A stretch of 64,000 nt of DNA from Streptomyces sp. NBC_00461. Its GTDB lineage: Bacteria > Actinomycetota > Actinomycetes > Streptomycetales > Streptomycetaceae. A program made the position numbers and the translations under genes. Under the pieces are notes generated by a model. It saw only the letters and a list, made by a program, of their open reading frames with translations. It had not been told where the DNA came from and made no database searches. Positions 56,010 to 64,000 of the stretch are shown here, in pieces (positions within the stretch are counted from its first letter, which is position 1; every line of letters begins with the position of its first letter). Location: the NCBI RefSeq assembly GCF_036013935.1, contig NZ_CP107902.1:2761001-2825000 (forward strand). The letters are read 5' to 3'.

Positions 56010-56024
56010 GAGACGGAGCGTCTC
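56010..56024 (-). promoter_or_regulatory. Palindromic operator of the TetR gene
   Basis: GAGACG-GAG-CGTCTC is a perfect 6+3+6 dyad centred 29 bases upstream of the TetR ATG, over the expected -35 element of the leaderless promoter. It has the size and form of TetR-family operators. It also lies between the TetR start and the upstream gene's stop codon at 56034. Confidence 0.6.
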
Positions 56025-56033
56025 GTCACGCTT

Positions 56034-57041
56034 CTACGACGATGACCGCGCCGGTGAGGTGTACGGCGGCCAGGGGTCCCCCCAGTCCGCGTCCCGCGCC
56101 GCCTTGTACAGGTCGCCGTGGCGTTTGGTGACCGTCGTGCGGCGCAGCTGCTCGTCGGCCTCGCACAGGTCGAGGAGGACCTGGCCCTTGCGGATCTGCG
56201 GGCGCCGGACGACTCGGGAGGGGGCGGGCCCGGCCGGGAAGCGGGTGGCGGCGACGTAGCTGAACTTCTCGTCCTCGTAGGGCAGGGAGCCGCCCTTGAC
56301 CTGGCGGTGCAGGGAGGACCGGCTGACCCGGGCCGAGAAGTGGCACCAGTCCTCGCCGGGGACGATCGGGCAGGCGGCGCTGTGCGGGCAGGGCGCGGCG
56401 ATGTGGAAGCCGCCCGCGATCAGGCGGTCGCGGGCCTCGATGACACGGGCGTAGCCGGCCGGGGTGCCGGCCTCGACGATCACGACGGCCTGCGCGGCGG
56501 CTGCCGCGGCGTCGACGAGCGAGGCGCGGTCGGGGGCGGTCAGTTCGTTCAGGACGTAGGAGACGGTGACCAGGTCGGTCTCGTCGAGGGCGAGCGTGGC
56601 GCCGATCCGGGAGCGCCGCCAACTGGCTTGCTCCAGCGCCGGGTTGGCGGCGGCGATCTCCCGGCCGAGGGCGAGGGCGGGTTCGGCCCAGTCGAGCACG
56701 GTGACGGGGCGGGCGCCGTCCCAGGTCGCGGTGACGGCCCAGGTCGCGGCACCGGTCCCGCCACCGACGTCCACATGACTCCCGGGCACCCACTCGGGCA
56801 CGGCGTCGGCGAACGCCTCCAGCGCGGAGCACACCGCCTCGAAGGTCGCGGGCATCCGGTAGGCGGCGTAGGCGGCGACGTCGGCCCGGTCCCGGAGGAT
56901 GGGGGCGTCGGTCGGGGTGGCCCCGCGATAACTGGCGATGAGCCGCTCGACGGCCTGCGCGGCCTGCTTGGGCGGAAGCCCGTCGAGCAGAGCGGCGAGG
57001 CTGTGACGCAGAGTCTCGGCGGGGGCTGCGGGGACGTTCAC
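56034..57041 (-). CDS. Rsm22-like SAM-dependent methyltransferase (small ribosomal subunit)
   Basis: A 335-residue protein of the Rsm22/METTL17 family, implicated in ribosomal small-subunit assembly. The SAM-binding motif is HVDVGGGTGAATWAV (about 90-104), with VTVLDWAEPALALG after strand 2 and TVSYVLNELTAPDR. The C-terminal half has the Cys set PCPHSAACPI and DWCHFS that in relatives binds an iron-sulfur cluster. TAGAAT ends six bases before the GTG start, another leaderless gene. Confidence 0.88.
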   Translation of the reverse strand: MNVPAAPAETLRHSLAALLDGLPPKQAAQAVERLIASYRGATPTDAPILRDRADVAAYAAYRMPATFEAVCSALEAFADAVPEWVPGSHVDVGGGTGAATWAVTATWDGARPVTVLDWAEPALALGREIAAANPALEQASWRRSRIGATLALDETDLVTVSYVLNELTAPDRASLVDAAAAAAQAVVIVEAGTPAGYARVIEARDRLIAGGFHIAAPCPHSAACPIVPGEDWCHFSARVSRSSLHRQVKGGSLPYEDEKFSYVAATRFPAGPAPSRVVRRPQIRKGQVLLDLCEADEQLRRTTVTKRHGDLYKAARDADWGDPWPPYTSPARSSS

Positions 57042-57110
57042 CGCCCGATTCTAAAGCGCGGCAACCTTGCCGATGCCGACGGGCACCTTCTCGCTGTCGT
57101 CCGCTGCATC

Positions 57111-57180
57111 CGGCCCGTCCGGCGTTTGAGGACGAGGCCGTTCAGGCCGAAGCGGGGGTCCGGGGGCGGCAGCCCCCGGC
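57111..57180. repeat. Dispersed intergenic repeat, family 2
   Basis: GGCCCGTCCGGCGTTTGAGG leads into GACGAGGCC, and CGGGGGCGGCAGCCCCCGG forms the hairpin. Orientation is the same as the tandem copies at 17402. It fills the gap between two minus-strand genes. Confidence 0.8.
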
Positions 57181-57203
57181 AACGGCCCGCACCACCCACC
57201 GCG

Positions 57204-58334
57204 TCATGCCGGCCGCACGGCGCGCGCCACCCTCGTCGCCGCAGCCGCCCTCGGCTTGCTGTCCGCCGCCCGCCGCCGCGGATGCACCGTGTTCGCCAGC
57301 AGCACCAGAAACGTGTCCGTCGCGGGGTCCAGTACCAGCGACGTCCCCGTGAACCCCGTGTGCCCCGCCGCTCCCCGCCCCGCCAGCTCGCCCATGAACC
57401 ACGGCTGGTCGACGGCGAAGCCCAGCCCCGGCGGGGTCAGCAGCAGTTCCACGAAGTCGGAGCCGAGGATGCGGGCGGGGCCGTGGGAGCCGCCGGCGAG
57501 CAGCGTCCGACAGAACACGGCCAGGTCCCGCCCGGTGGAGAACATGCCTGCGTGGCCGGCGATCCCCCCGAGCGCCCACGCGTTCTCGTCGTGGACGACG
57601 CCCCGCACCATCCCCCGGTCCACCTTGGCCCAGGGCCGCCGCTGGTCCTCCGTGGCCGCCGCGCCGGGGCAGGGCCCGAAGTCGGTGGACAGCATGCCCA
57701 GCGGCCGGGTGATCCCGTCGTTGATCAGGACGTCCAGCGTGCGGCCGGTGATCCGTTCCAGGACGAACTGGAGCAGCAGGAGGTTGAGATCGGAGTAGGT
57801 GTAGGTACCGGGTACGCCCACGGGTTCCTCCGCACGCAGCTTCACCAGCCGCTCGGTGTCGTCGGCGCAGTCGTACAGCGGGAGTTCGGGGCGCAGCCCG
57901 GAGGTGTGGGTGAGCAGCTCCCGTACGGTGATGCGGTGCCGGACGGCCGCGCGGAACTCGGGGAGGTAGGCGCCGACCCGGGCGTCGATGCCGAGCGTGC
58001 CGCGCTCGATCTGCTGCACGGCGGCGACCGCGGTGAACAGCTTGGTGAGGGAGGCCAGGTCGAAGGGCGTGTCCACGGTCATCGGGACCCGCGCCTCGGC
58101 GGGCAGCTCGATGCCGCGGTCGGTCTCGGCGTCGTAGGCCGCGTACCGCACGGCCCAGCCCGCCGCGTCCTCGACGGCGATCACCGGTCCGCGCCCGGCG
58201 ACCACGACGGTGCCCGCGGCCCAGGGGTGCTCCCCGGCGCTGAGGTCCCGGACCTTCTGGACGAGGTGCCGGAGTTCTCCGGGGTCGAGTCCGGCCCGTT
58301 CGGGGGTGTCCCTGCGCAGTCTCGGTGCGCTCAG
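57204..58334 (-). CDS. Serine beta-lactamase-fold hydrolase (class C/AmpH-like)
   Basis: The protein of about 376 residues carries the penicillin-recognising enzyme motifs: SLTK in DLASLTKLFTAV (nucleophile Ser), YSDLN in YTYSDLNLLLL, and HTGFTG in place of KTG. Such proteins are peptidases, esterases or beta-lactamases; the substrate is not known. No signal peptide is visible. The start is unclear: CTG at 58334 overlaps the stop of the upstream exporter gene (CTGA) and has GGGAG seven bases upstream, while GTG 58379 or TTG 58370 lack a site. It is probably co-transcribed with the exporter. Confidence 0.82.
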   Translation of the reverse strand: MSAPRLRRDTPERAGLDPGELRHLVQKVRDLSAGEHPWAAGTVVVAGRGPVIAVEDAAGWAVRYAAYDAETDRGIELPAEARVPMTVDTPFDLASLTKLFTAVAAVQQIERGTLGIDARVGAYLPEFRAAVRHRITVRELLTHTSGLRPELPLYDCADDTERLVKLRAEEPVGVPGTYTYSDLNLLLLQFVLERITGRTLDVLINDGITRPLGMLSTDFGPCPGAAATEDQRRPWAKVDRGMVRGVVHDENAWALGGIAGHAGMFSTGRDLAVFCRTLLAGGSHGPARILGSDFVELLLTPPGLGFAVDQPWFMGELAGRGAAGHTGFTGTSLVLDPATDTFLVLLANTVHPRRRAADSKPRAAAATRVARAVRPA

Positions 58335-59626
58335 CTCTCTGCTCCCTCTTCGCTCGCACGCCTGTTCCAAGGACGGCACAGTCCCACGAAGCAGGCCAGT
58401 GCCACCAGTGCAGCGGCCAGTTGGACGACGGCCATCGGGACGGCGGTGTGCTCGCCGGCGATCCCGACGAGCGGGGAGGCGACGGCGCCGATGAGGAACG
58501 AGGACGTGCCGAGCAGCGCGGACGCGGAGCCCGCGGCGTGCTTGGTGCGCATCAGGGCGAGCGCCTGGGCGTTGGGCAGGGTCACGCCCATCGCGGACAT
58601 CAGGACGAACAGGGCGACGGCGACGGGCACGAGGCCGACCGTGCCGAGGACGCCGGTGGACATCAGCAGCAGGGCGGTCGCGGCGGCGATGACGACGGCC
58701 AGGCCCGCGCCCATCACCTTCTCCAGGCTCACCCGCCCGACCAGCACCTTCCCGTTGAACTGGCCGACCGCGACCAGCCCGACCGAATTGAGGCCGAACA
58801 GCAGGCTGAAGGTCTGCGGGGAGGCGCCGTAGATCTCCTGGATCACGAAGGGCGAGGCCGATATGTAGGCGAAGAGCGCCGCGAACGCGAAGCCGCCCGT
58901 GAGCATGAAGCCGGTGAAGGGCAGGTCGGCGAGCAGGCGCCGCATCGCGTGCAGGGCCTCGCCGACTCCCCCGCCGTGCCGCTCGCGCACGGGGAGGGTC
59001 TCGGGCAGCTTCGTCCACACGAAGCCGGTCAGCACCGTCCCGACGACGGTGAGCACCACGAAGACGCCCCGCCAGTCCGTCACCCGCAGGATCTGTCCGC
59101 CGATCAGCGGCGCGACGACGGGGGCGACCCCGCCGATCAGCATGAGGGTGGAGAAGAAGCGGGCCATCGCGACGCCGTCGTACAGGTCGCGGACCACGGC
59201 CCGCGCGATGACGATCCCCGCCGCGCCCGCCAGGCCCTGCGCGAGCCGGAAGGCGACCAGGAACTCGACGGTGGGCGCGACCGCGCACAGCACGGTCGAC
59301 ACGACGTAGGCGACGAGCCCGACCAGCAGCGGGCGCCGGCGGCCCCACCGGTCGCTCATCGGCCCGGCCACCAGCTGTCCGAGCGCCATGCCGAGCAGAC
59401 AGGCGGTGAGGGTGAGCTGGACGGTGGCGGCGGGTGCGTGCAGGGACCTGGTGACCTCCGGGAGCGAGGGGAGGTACATGTCCATCGCCAGCGGGGGCGT
59501 GGCGGTGAGGCCGCCGAGGATCAGGGTGACGAGCAGACCGGTGCGGCGCACAGCGGGGGCGGCCGGTTCCCCTTCCGGTCCGGCCGCCTGTTCCCTGTGT
59601 GGTGTCGAGGCCCCCTGCTCGGCCAT
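58331..59626 (-). CDS. MFS drug exporter, Bcr/CflA type
   Basis: The 431-residue, 12-helix transporter has the family's LPSLPEVTRSL after helix 1, motif A in AGPMSDRWGRRRPLLVG and the antiporter helix with ALLLMSTGVLG-like segments. Bcr/CflA members export bicyclomycin, florfenicol-like compounds or cysteine. ATG at 59626 has GGGAGGGG upstream and is preferred to starts 20 codons earlier. Its stop overlaps the start of the beta-lactamase-fold gene, so the two are coupled. Confidence 0.9.
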   Translation of the reverse strand: MAEQGASTPHREQAAGPEGEPAAPAVRRTGLLVTLILGGLTATPPLAMDMYLPSLPEVTRSLHAPAATVQLTLTACLLGMALGQLVAGPMSDRWGRRRPLLVGLVAYVVSTVLCAVAPTVEFLVAFRLAQGLAGAAGIVIARAVVRDLYDGVAMARFFSTLMLIGGVAPVVAPLIGGQILRVTDWRGVFVVLTVVGTVLTGFVWTKLPETLPVRERHGGGVGEALHAMRRLLADLPFTGFMLTGGFAFAALFAYISASPFVIQEIYGASPQTFSLLFGLNSVGLVAVGQFNGKVLVGRVSLEKVMGAGLAVVIAAATALLLMSTGVLGTVGLVPVAVALFVLMSAMGVTLPNAQALALMRTKHAAGSASALLGTSSFLIGAVASPLVGIAGEHTAVPMAVVQLAAALVALACFVGLCRPWNRRASEEGAES

Positions 59627-59657
59627 GTGCCCCTCCCTTTCCGAGCGCCGCATTTTC

Positions 59658-59684
59658 CCGGGGGCAGCCCCCGGACCCCCGGCC
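59658..59684. repeat. Fragment of dispersed repeat family 2
   Basis: CGGGGGCAGCCCCCGGACCC keeps only the hairpin half of the family and lies upstream of the Bcr/CflA gene. Confidence 0.5.
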
Positions 59685-59744
59685 ACCTATGCTCTCAGCT
59701 CGTACACAGTGCCGAAGGCCACATGAGCGAGGGCGGGGTCCGTG

Positions 59745-60767
59745 ATGACGGCGGAAAGCGTGCGGTGGGGGATCCTGGCGACCGGCGGGATCGCCGCCGC
59801 GTTCACGGCGGACCTGGTGGACCTCCCGGACGCGGAGGTCGTCGCGGTGGCCTCGCGGACCGAGGCGTCGGCGAAGGCGTTCGCGGAACGGTTCGGGATC
59901 GAGCGGGCGTACGGCGACTGGGCCGCGCTCGCCGAGGACGCGGACATCGACGTCGTCTACGTCGCCACCCCGCACTCGGCGCACCGGGCGGCGGCGGGCC
60001 TGTGCCTTCAGGCCGGGCGCAACGTGCTCTGCGAGAAGGCGTTCACGCTCAACGCGCGCGAGGCCGAGGAGCTGGTCGCGCTGGCGCGGGGGCGCGGGAG
60101 CTTCCTGATGGAGGCGATGTGGATGTACTGCAATCCCCTCGTACGGCGCCTGAAGGATCTCGTCGACGACGGCGCTATCGGTGAAGTCCGCAGCGTGCAG
60201 GCCGACTTCGGGCTCGCCGGTCCGTTCCCGCCCTCGCACCGGCTGCGCGATCCCGCGCAGGGCGGGGGCTCGCTGCTGGACCTCGGCGTGTACCCGGTGT
60301 CGTTCGCGCAGCTGCTGCTCGGTGAGCCGGCCGACGTGGCGGCGCGGGCGACCCTCTCCGAGGAGGGCGTCGACCTCCAGACGGGCGCGCTGCTCTCCTT
60401 CGACAGCGGTGCGCTCGCCTCGGTGCACTGCTCGATCGTCGGCGGTACGGCGACCTCGGCGTCGGTCACCGGCTCGCGGGGCCGTATCGACATCCCGTAC
60501 GGCTTCTTCTTCCCGGACCGTTTCGTGCTGCACCGGGACGGCCGGGACCCCGAGGAGTTCGTGGCCGATCCGGCGGACGGACCGCGCAGCAGTCTGCGGC
60601 ACGAGGCGCGGGAGGTGATGCGCGCGCTGCGGGCCGGTGAGACCGAGTCGCCGCTGGTCCCGCTCGACGGCACCCTCGCGGTGATGCGGACGCTGGACGC
60701 GATCCGGGACCGTATCGGCGTCCGCTACCCGGGAGAGGACCTGGAAGAGGCCGCCACGACCGCTTGA
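59745..60767 (+). CDS. Gfo/Idh/MocA-family NAD(P)-dependent oxidoreductase
   Basis: The 340-residue enzyme has the N-terminal Rossmann fold ([19 protein letters not shown]), the catalytic EKAFTL (the Lys of the usual EKP motif, here with Ala in place of Pro) and the C-terminal sugar-binding sheet ([20 protein letters not shown]). These enzymes oxidise or reduce sugars, inositols and related compounds; the trans-dihydrodiol dehydrogenase-like branch fits best. ATG at 59745 and the GTG immediately before it are both possible starts. Confidence 0.9.
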   Translation: MTAESVRWGILATGGIAAAFTADLVDLPDAEVVAVASRTEASAKAFAERFGIERAYGDWAALAEDADIDVVYVATPHSAHRAAAGLCLQAGRNVLCEKAFTLNAREAEELVALARGRGSFLMEAMWMYCNPLVRRLKDLVDDGAIGEVRSVQADFGLAGPFPPSHRLRDPAQGGGSLLDLGVYPVSFAQLLLGEPADVAARATLSEEGVDLQTGALLSFDSGALASVHCSIVGGTATSASVTGSRGRIDIPYGFFFPDRFVLHRDGRDPEEFVADPADGPRSSLRHEAREVMRALRAGETESPLVPLDGTLAVMRTLDAIRDRIGVRYPGEDLEEAATTA

Positions 60768-60823
60768 GCCCCTGCTCCCCCGCCTCGGTCACGGCATGGC
60801 TGCCCTCGCCTACGCTCCAGGCC

Positions 60824-61630
60824 ATGGATGCCATGCGGACTCAGCAGACGGAACGGACCGAGCAGACCGAGCAGACGGCGAAGCGGTCGAGGATCGCGGT
60901 GGTGACCGGCGCCGGCTCCGGCATCGGACGGGCGGTCGCCGTGGAGCTGCTGGGTGCGGGCTGGTCGGTGGCGCTGGCGGGACGGCGCCTCGGGACGCTG
61001 GAGGAGACGGCGGCGCTGGTGCCCGACGGGGCCGGTCTCCCCGTACGGACGGATGTCTCGCAGCCGGACGACGTGGCCGCGTTGTTCGCCGCCGCCGTCG
61101 ACCGCTTCGGCCGGGTCGACCTGCTGTTCAACAACGCGGGGACGTTCGGTCCCGGCGGGGTGCCGGTCGAGGAACTGCCGTACGACGCCTGGCGGCATGT
61201 GGTGGACACCAACCTCAACGGGGCGTTCCTGTGCGCGCAGGCGGCCTACCGGCAGATGAAGGAACAGGACCCACAGGGCGGACGGATCATCAACAACGGG
61301 TCCATTTCTGCCCATACGCCCCGGCCGCTCTCCGTCGCCTACACGGCGACCAAGCACGCGCTGACCGGCCTGACCAAGTCGCTGTCGCTGGACGGGCGGG
61401 CGTACGACATCGCGGTCGGGCAGATCGACATCGGCAACGCGGCGACCGACATGACCGCGCGGATGCAGACCGGGGCACTGCAGGCCAACGGCGAGGTCGC
61501 GGTCGAGCCCGTGATGGACGTCGCCGATGTGGCGCGCACGGTGCGGCACATGGCCGAGCTGCCGCTGGAGGCGAACGTGCAGTTCGCGACGGTGTTGGCG
61601 ACCGCCATGCCGTACGTGGGGCGCGGCTGA
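60824..61630 (+). CDS. Short-chain dehydrogenase/reductase
   Basis: The 268-residue classical SDR has the cofactor motif [26 protein letters not shown] (NNAG), the catalytic Ser in [12 protein letters not shown] and the YTATK active site (Tyr and Lys). A polar N-terminal tail rich in Gln, Thr and Glu ([14 protein letters not shown]) precedes the fold. TACGCT ends seven bases before the ATG, so it is probably leaderless. The substrate is unknown. Confidence 0.92.
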   Translation: MDAMRTQQTERTEQTEQTAKRSRIAVVTGAGSGIGRAVAVELLGAGWSVALAGRRLGTLEETAALVPDGAGLPVRTDVSQPDDVAALFAAAVDRFGRVDLLFNNAGTFGPGGVPVEELPYDAWRHVVDTNLNGAFLCAQAAYRQMKEQDPQGGRIINNGSISAHTPRPLSVAYTATKHALTGLTKSLSLDGRAYDIAVGQIDIGNAATDMTARMQTGALQANGEVAVEPVMDVADVARTVRHMAELPLEANVQFATVLATAMPYVGRG

Positions 61631-61668
61631 CCGCACCCGCGGACCCCTCCACTCCTCAACTTGCACAA

Positions 61669-61687
61669 CCGGAATGTGAGATTCCGG
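61669..61687 (+). terminator. Hairpin after the SDR gene
   Basis: CCGGAAT-GTGAG-ATTCCGG is a perfect 7-base stem 38 bases after the SDR stop codon. It may end the SDR transcript or be an operator for the leader-like region that follows. Confidence 0.5.
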
Positions 61688-61710
61688 AGATTGTTGCCGG
61701 TCGCGGGCCT

Positions 61711-61919
61711 ATGCTCAAACCGTCTCCACAAGAGCTTCACACTTGGGGGAGTGAAGTTCCGTAGACCAAACTGAGGGGGGAACGGCAGCCGTTCCAGCGC
61801 GTCGGATGGGGGTGGATTCCGCGTGGGACCGCGGGATACGCACCGGTGCGTGGAACGGCTGCCGTGTACGTCGGTCGGCCGCCGTGCACGTCAGTCGGCG
61901 GCCCGGCTCCCGCGTTTGA
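61711..61919 (+). other. Leader-like region with a 17-bp palindrome and two tiny reading frames
   Basis: A 17-codon frame (61711-61764) and a 37-codon frame (61806-61919, MGVDSAWDRGIRTGAWNG...) flank the perfect palindrome GGAACGGCAGCCGTTCC (61779-61795); a second GGAACGGCTGCCG lies at 61852. Neither frame has a well-placed ribosome site, and the second runs into the carboxypeptidase gene's 3' end on the other strand. It may be a small RNA, an attenuator without its gene, or remnants. Confidence 0.3.
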
Positions 61920-63039
61920 CCCGCCGCCGCAGCGCCCACACCCCGCCGGCCAGCACGGCGACCGTGCCGCCCGCGCCCTCCAGCAGCCGCCAGGCCGAGG
62001 GACCGCCGGACCCGGCGCCCGCAGCGCCGGCCGCCGCCTGGACCGTCCCGTGGCTCGGCGTCACCTTCGCCCCGCCCTCGCTCAGCGGCTCGACCAGCGT
62101 GCCCACCGCCCGCGCCGAACTCCCCTTCGTGAAGCCCCAGTCGAGCAGCGCGGCCGTCTCCTCGTACACGGCGTTGTAGCCGCTCTTCGGATGCATCACG
62201 GTGACAAGAAGAGTCCGCCCGCCGCGGGTGGCGGCACCGGTGAAGGTGTTGCCGGCGTTGCTGGTGAAACCATTCTTGACCCCGATCAGTCCGTCGTACG
62301 TCTTCACGCCCCACGCGCCCGTGAGCAGGCGGTCGGTGTTCTGGATCTGGAAGGTCTTCTTGCCGCCGGCCGGGAAGTTCGCGGTCCTGGTGTGGCAGTA
62401 CGCGCGGAAGTCGGCGTTCTTCAGTCCGTGCCGGGCGAACAGGGTGAGGTCGTAGGCCGAGGACAGCTGGCCCTTGTGGTCGAAGCCGTCGGGGCTGACG
62501 ACATGGGTGTCCAGGGCCTGCAGGTCCTCGGCCTTGGCCTGCATCTCGGCGACCGTCCTCGCCACCCCGCCGTTCATGTGGGCGAGGACGTGCACGGCGT
62601 CGTTGCCGGAGCGCAGGAAGACGCCCTGCCACAGCTGCTCGACGGTGTACGTGATCCCGGGCTTGACCCCGACGAGGCTGGAGCCGGCCGGGATGTCGGC
62701 CAGGTCGGCCTCGGTCACCGTGTACCGCTCGGTGCGGTCGAACTTCTTCAGCACGGTGTCGGCGAACAGCATCTTCAGCGTGGAGGCGGGGGCCAGGCGC
62801 CGGTGCGCGGCATTGGAAGCGAGCACCTCTCCGCTGTCGCAGTCGGCGACGAGCCAGGCGCTCGCGGTGAGTTTCCCGGGCAGACCTGTGACGCCGCTCA
62901 CTTGAATTCCCGCGCGGGCAAGTCGCGCACCGCCGACGACGGTGGCCGCGGCGGCAGCGGGAGTCGCCGCGGCGAGCGGAACGGCGACGGCGGTCAGGCC
63001 GAGAGCGGCACGCCGTGTGAGCGGAGAAGAATCGCGCAT
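61891..63039 (-). CDS. D-alanyl-D-alanine carboxypeptidase (peptidase S11)
   Basis: Trims the terminal D-Ala of peptidoglycan stem peptides. The 382-residue protein has a possible Tat signal (TRRAALGLTAVAVPLAAATPAAA), the SxxK motif PASTLKML (nucleophile Ser), SGN in FLRSGNDAVHVL and KNG in GVKNGFTSNAGN, all intact. A linker and a C-terminal helix (TVAVLAGGVWAL) with a basic tail (RRRVKRGSR) anchor it in the membrane. ATG at 63039 follows TACGGT by six bases, which fits a leaderless transcript, and removes an eight-residue extension. Confidence 0.92.
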   Translation of the reverse strand: MRDSSPLTRRAALGLTAVAVPLAAATPAAAAATVVGGARLARAGIQVSGVTGLPGKLTASAWLVADCDSGEVLASNAAHRRLAPASTLKMLFADTVLKKFDRTERYTVTEADLADIPAGSSLVGVKPGITYTVEQLWQGVFLRSGNDAVHVLAHMNGGVARTVAEMQAKAEDLQALDTHVVSPDGFDHKGQLSSAYDLTLFARHGLKNADFRAYCHTRTANFPAGGKKTFQIQNTDRLLTGAWGVKTYDGLIGVKNGFTSNAGNTFTGAATRGGRTLLVTVMHPKSGYNAVYEETAALLDWGFTKGSSARAVGTLVEPLSEGGAKVTPSHGTVQAAAGAAGAGSGGPSAWRLLEGAGGTVAVLAGGVWALRRRVKRGSRAAD

Positions 63040-63132
63040 TCCGGGACCGTACACCGCACCCAACAGGGGCTTCCTGGCAGTACGCCCGTACGGCGACCAG
63101 GGCCGTTGGGCGCTGCCCCCCGCGGGAACCCT

Positions 63133-64000
63133 TCACCGCCCGAGCAGCCGGTCGATCTCGGCCAACTGCCCGGCGGCGAGCGGGCCCTTGGCGATCGCGC
63201 CGGCGTTCTGTTCGGCCTGGGAGACCGAGCGGAACCCGGGGATCGGGATCGTGTGCGGGCTGCGTGCCCACAGCCAGGCGAGGGAGCCCTGCGCGAGGGT
63301 CCGGCCGTCACTGGTGAGGATCTCGTTGAGCGCGTCGACGCGGGAGAGCCACCGCGGGTCGACGCCCGCGCCGTCCCCGAAGCCCTGGAGCCAGGCCGGC
63401 GGCCTGCTGCGGATGTCCCCGGCATCCGCGCTTCCCTGGCGCTTGCCCGCCAGCAGCCCCATCGCGAGCGGACTGCGGTTGACGCTCGCGAGTCCCGACT
63501 CCTCGCACAGCGCGAGCATGTCCGGCGCGTCCTGCAGGACATTGAGCGCGTGCTGTACGGCCGTGCCGTGCTCCCCCTGCGCGAACACGGCGGCACGGGC
63601 CGGGTCGTCCGTGCTCCAGCCGTAGGAGCGGATCAGCCCCTCCCGCACGAACTCCTCGCAGGCGTCCCGGAGTTCGGCCGCGCGCGCCGGGTCGAGGTCG
63701 CTGAGGTGCAGCTGGTAGAGATCGATGTGACCGGTGCCCAGGCGCTTCAGGGACGCGGTCAGCGCGCGGCGGGCGTACGCCGGGGAGTCGTCGCTGCCGG
63801 TGAGGGTGCGGGTCTCCTCGTCGAAGACGTTGCCCCACTTGGTGGCGAGCACGACGTCGTCGCGGCGCCTGCCGAGGGCGCGCCCGAGGATCCGCTCGCT
63901 GTGCCCGGCGCCGTAGGTGTCCGCCGTGTCGAAGAAGGTCACGCCGAGGTCGAGGGCGCGGCGGACCGCCCGTACGGACTCGTCGTCGTCGACCTTGCCC
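63133..64000 (-). CDS. Aldo/keto reductase, 5' end outside window
   Basis: A TIM-barrel NADPH-dependent reductase whose N-terminus is cut by the right edge. Visible segments are RALDLGVTFFDTADTYGAGHSE (catalytic Asp, and Tyr in DTYG), LATKWGN (catalytic Lys), GHIDLYQLHLSDLDP (His in QLH, with Leu-Ser in place of the usual Trp/Asn pattern) and IPGFRSVSQAEQN (cofactor-binding loop near the C-terminus). The GTG that would start an internal frame at 63942 is within the conserved first strand, so the true start lies beyond base 64000. Confidence 0.9.
   Translation of the reverse strand, partial: GKVDDDESVRAVRRALDLGVTFFDTADTYGAGHSERILGRALGRRRDDVVLATKWGNVFDEETRTLTGSDDSPAYARRALTASLKRLGTGHIDLYQLHLSDLDPARAAELRDACEEFVREGLIRSYGWSTDDPARAAVFAQGEHGTAVQHALNVLQDAPDMLALCEESGLASVNRSPLAMGLLAGKRQGSADAGDIRSRPPAWLQGFGDGAGVDPRWLSRVDALNEILTSDGRTLAQGSLAWLWARSPHTIPIPGFRSVSQAEQNAGAIAKGPLAAGQLAEIDRLLGR

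Noticed and set aside
57204..60602. Minus-strand frame of 1132 codons as one protein
   Set aside because: Only the part below 58334-58379 has homology (beta-lactamase fold). The rest is an alternative frame of the Bcr/CflA exporter and a shadow of the Gfo/Idh gene.

Overview
The window reads as a chromosomal segment of a Streptomyces species. Codon use is strongly GC-rich in third positions, GTG starts and leaderless starts are common, and the families are typical of the genus: malEFG without its own ATPase, two-domain NadE, GlnE next to a GlnA2-type glutamine synthetase, an AfsR-like SARP, and EfeOBU. From memory, the gene content resembles the mal-glnE-glnA2-nadE-panB-map region of the S. 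coelicolor chromosome; no alignment was run.

Bases 1-16400 are a maltodextrin/starch locus. Going leftwards there is a large secreted amylase-pullulanase (cut by the left edge), a secreted alpha-amylase, an alpha-glucosidase and the ABC importer malG-malF-malE, with the LacI-family regulator malR divergent from malE. An 11-bp motif close to CTTGCAGCAAG recurs in front of the pullulanase, amylase and malE genes, and related inverted repeats lie in front of malR. Together they look like a MalR regulon. No importer ATPase is present; in Streptomyces the shared ATPase MsiK normally serves this role. Two unrelated genes sit inside the locus at 5211-8052: a secreted repeat protein and a five-helix membrane protein.

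Bases 16500-31100 hold a PAP2-family membrane protein, glnE, two small enzymes, an IS481 remnant, a low-GC island with a 49-residue TTA-containing membrane peptide and unusual hairpins, glnA2, a coupled DUF3105/DUF305 pair, a secreted S53 (sedolisin) protease, a membrane protein and nadE.

Bases 31300-43900 are transport and regulation: two MFS exporters (one in an apparent operon with a TetR regulator), an exo/endonuclease-phosphatase family protein, panB, a DrrAB-type ABC exporter convergent with an AfsR-like SARP/NB-ARC regulator, an M50-type membrane protease and a small membrane protein. SARP-like direct repeats at about 11-bp spacing precede the ABC operon.

Bases 43970-64000 carry an F420:NADP oxidoreductase homologue, a sialidase-fold protein, an MFS gene broken by a hairpin insertion, methionine aminopeptidase, a PhzF-like protein, the iron-box-preceded efeO-efeB-efeU-lipoprotein operon, a primase/polymerase-like protein, a TetR regulator with an operator-like palindrome, an Rsm22-like methyltransferase, a beta-lactamase-fold hydrolase overlapping a Bcr/CflA exporter, a Gfo/Idh/MocA oxidoreductase, an SDR, a D-Ala-D-Ala carboxypeptidase and an aldo/keto reductase cut by the right edge.

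Two families of dispersed intergenic palindromic repeats are scattered through the window. No rRNA, tRNA or CRISPR array was recognised.
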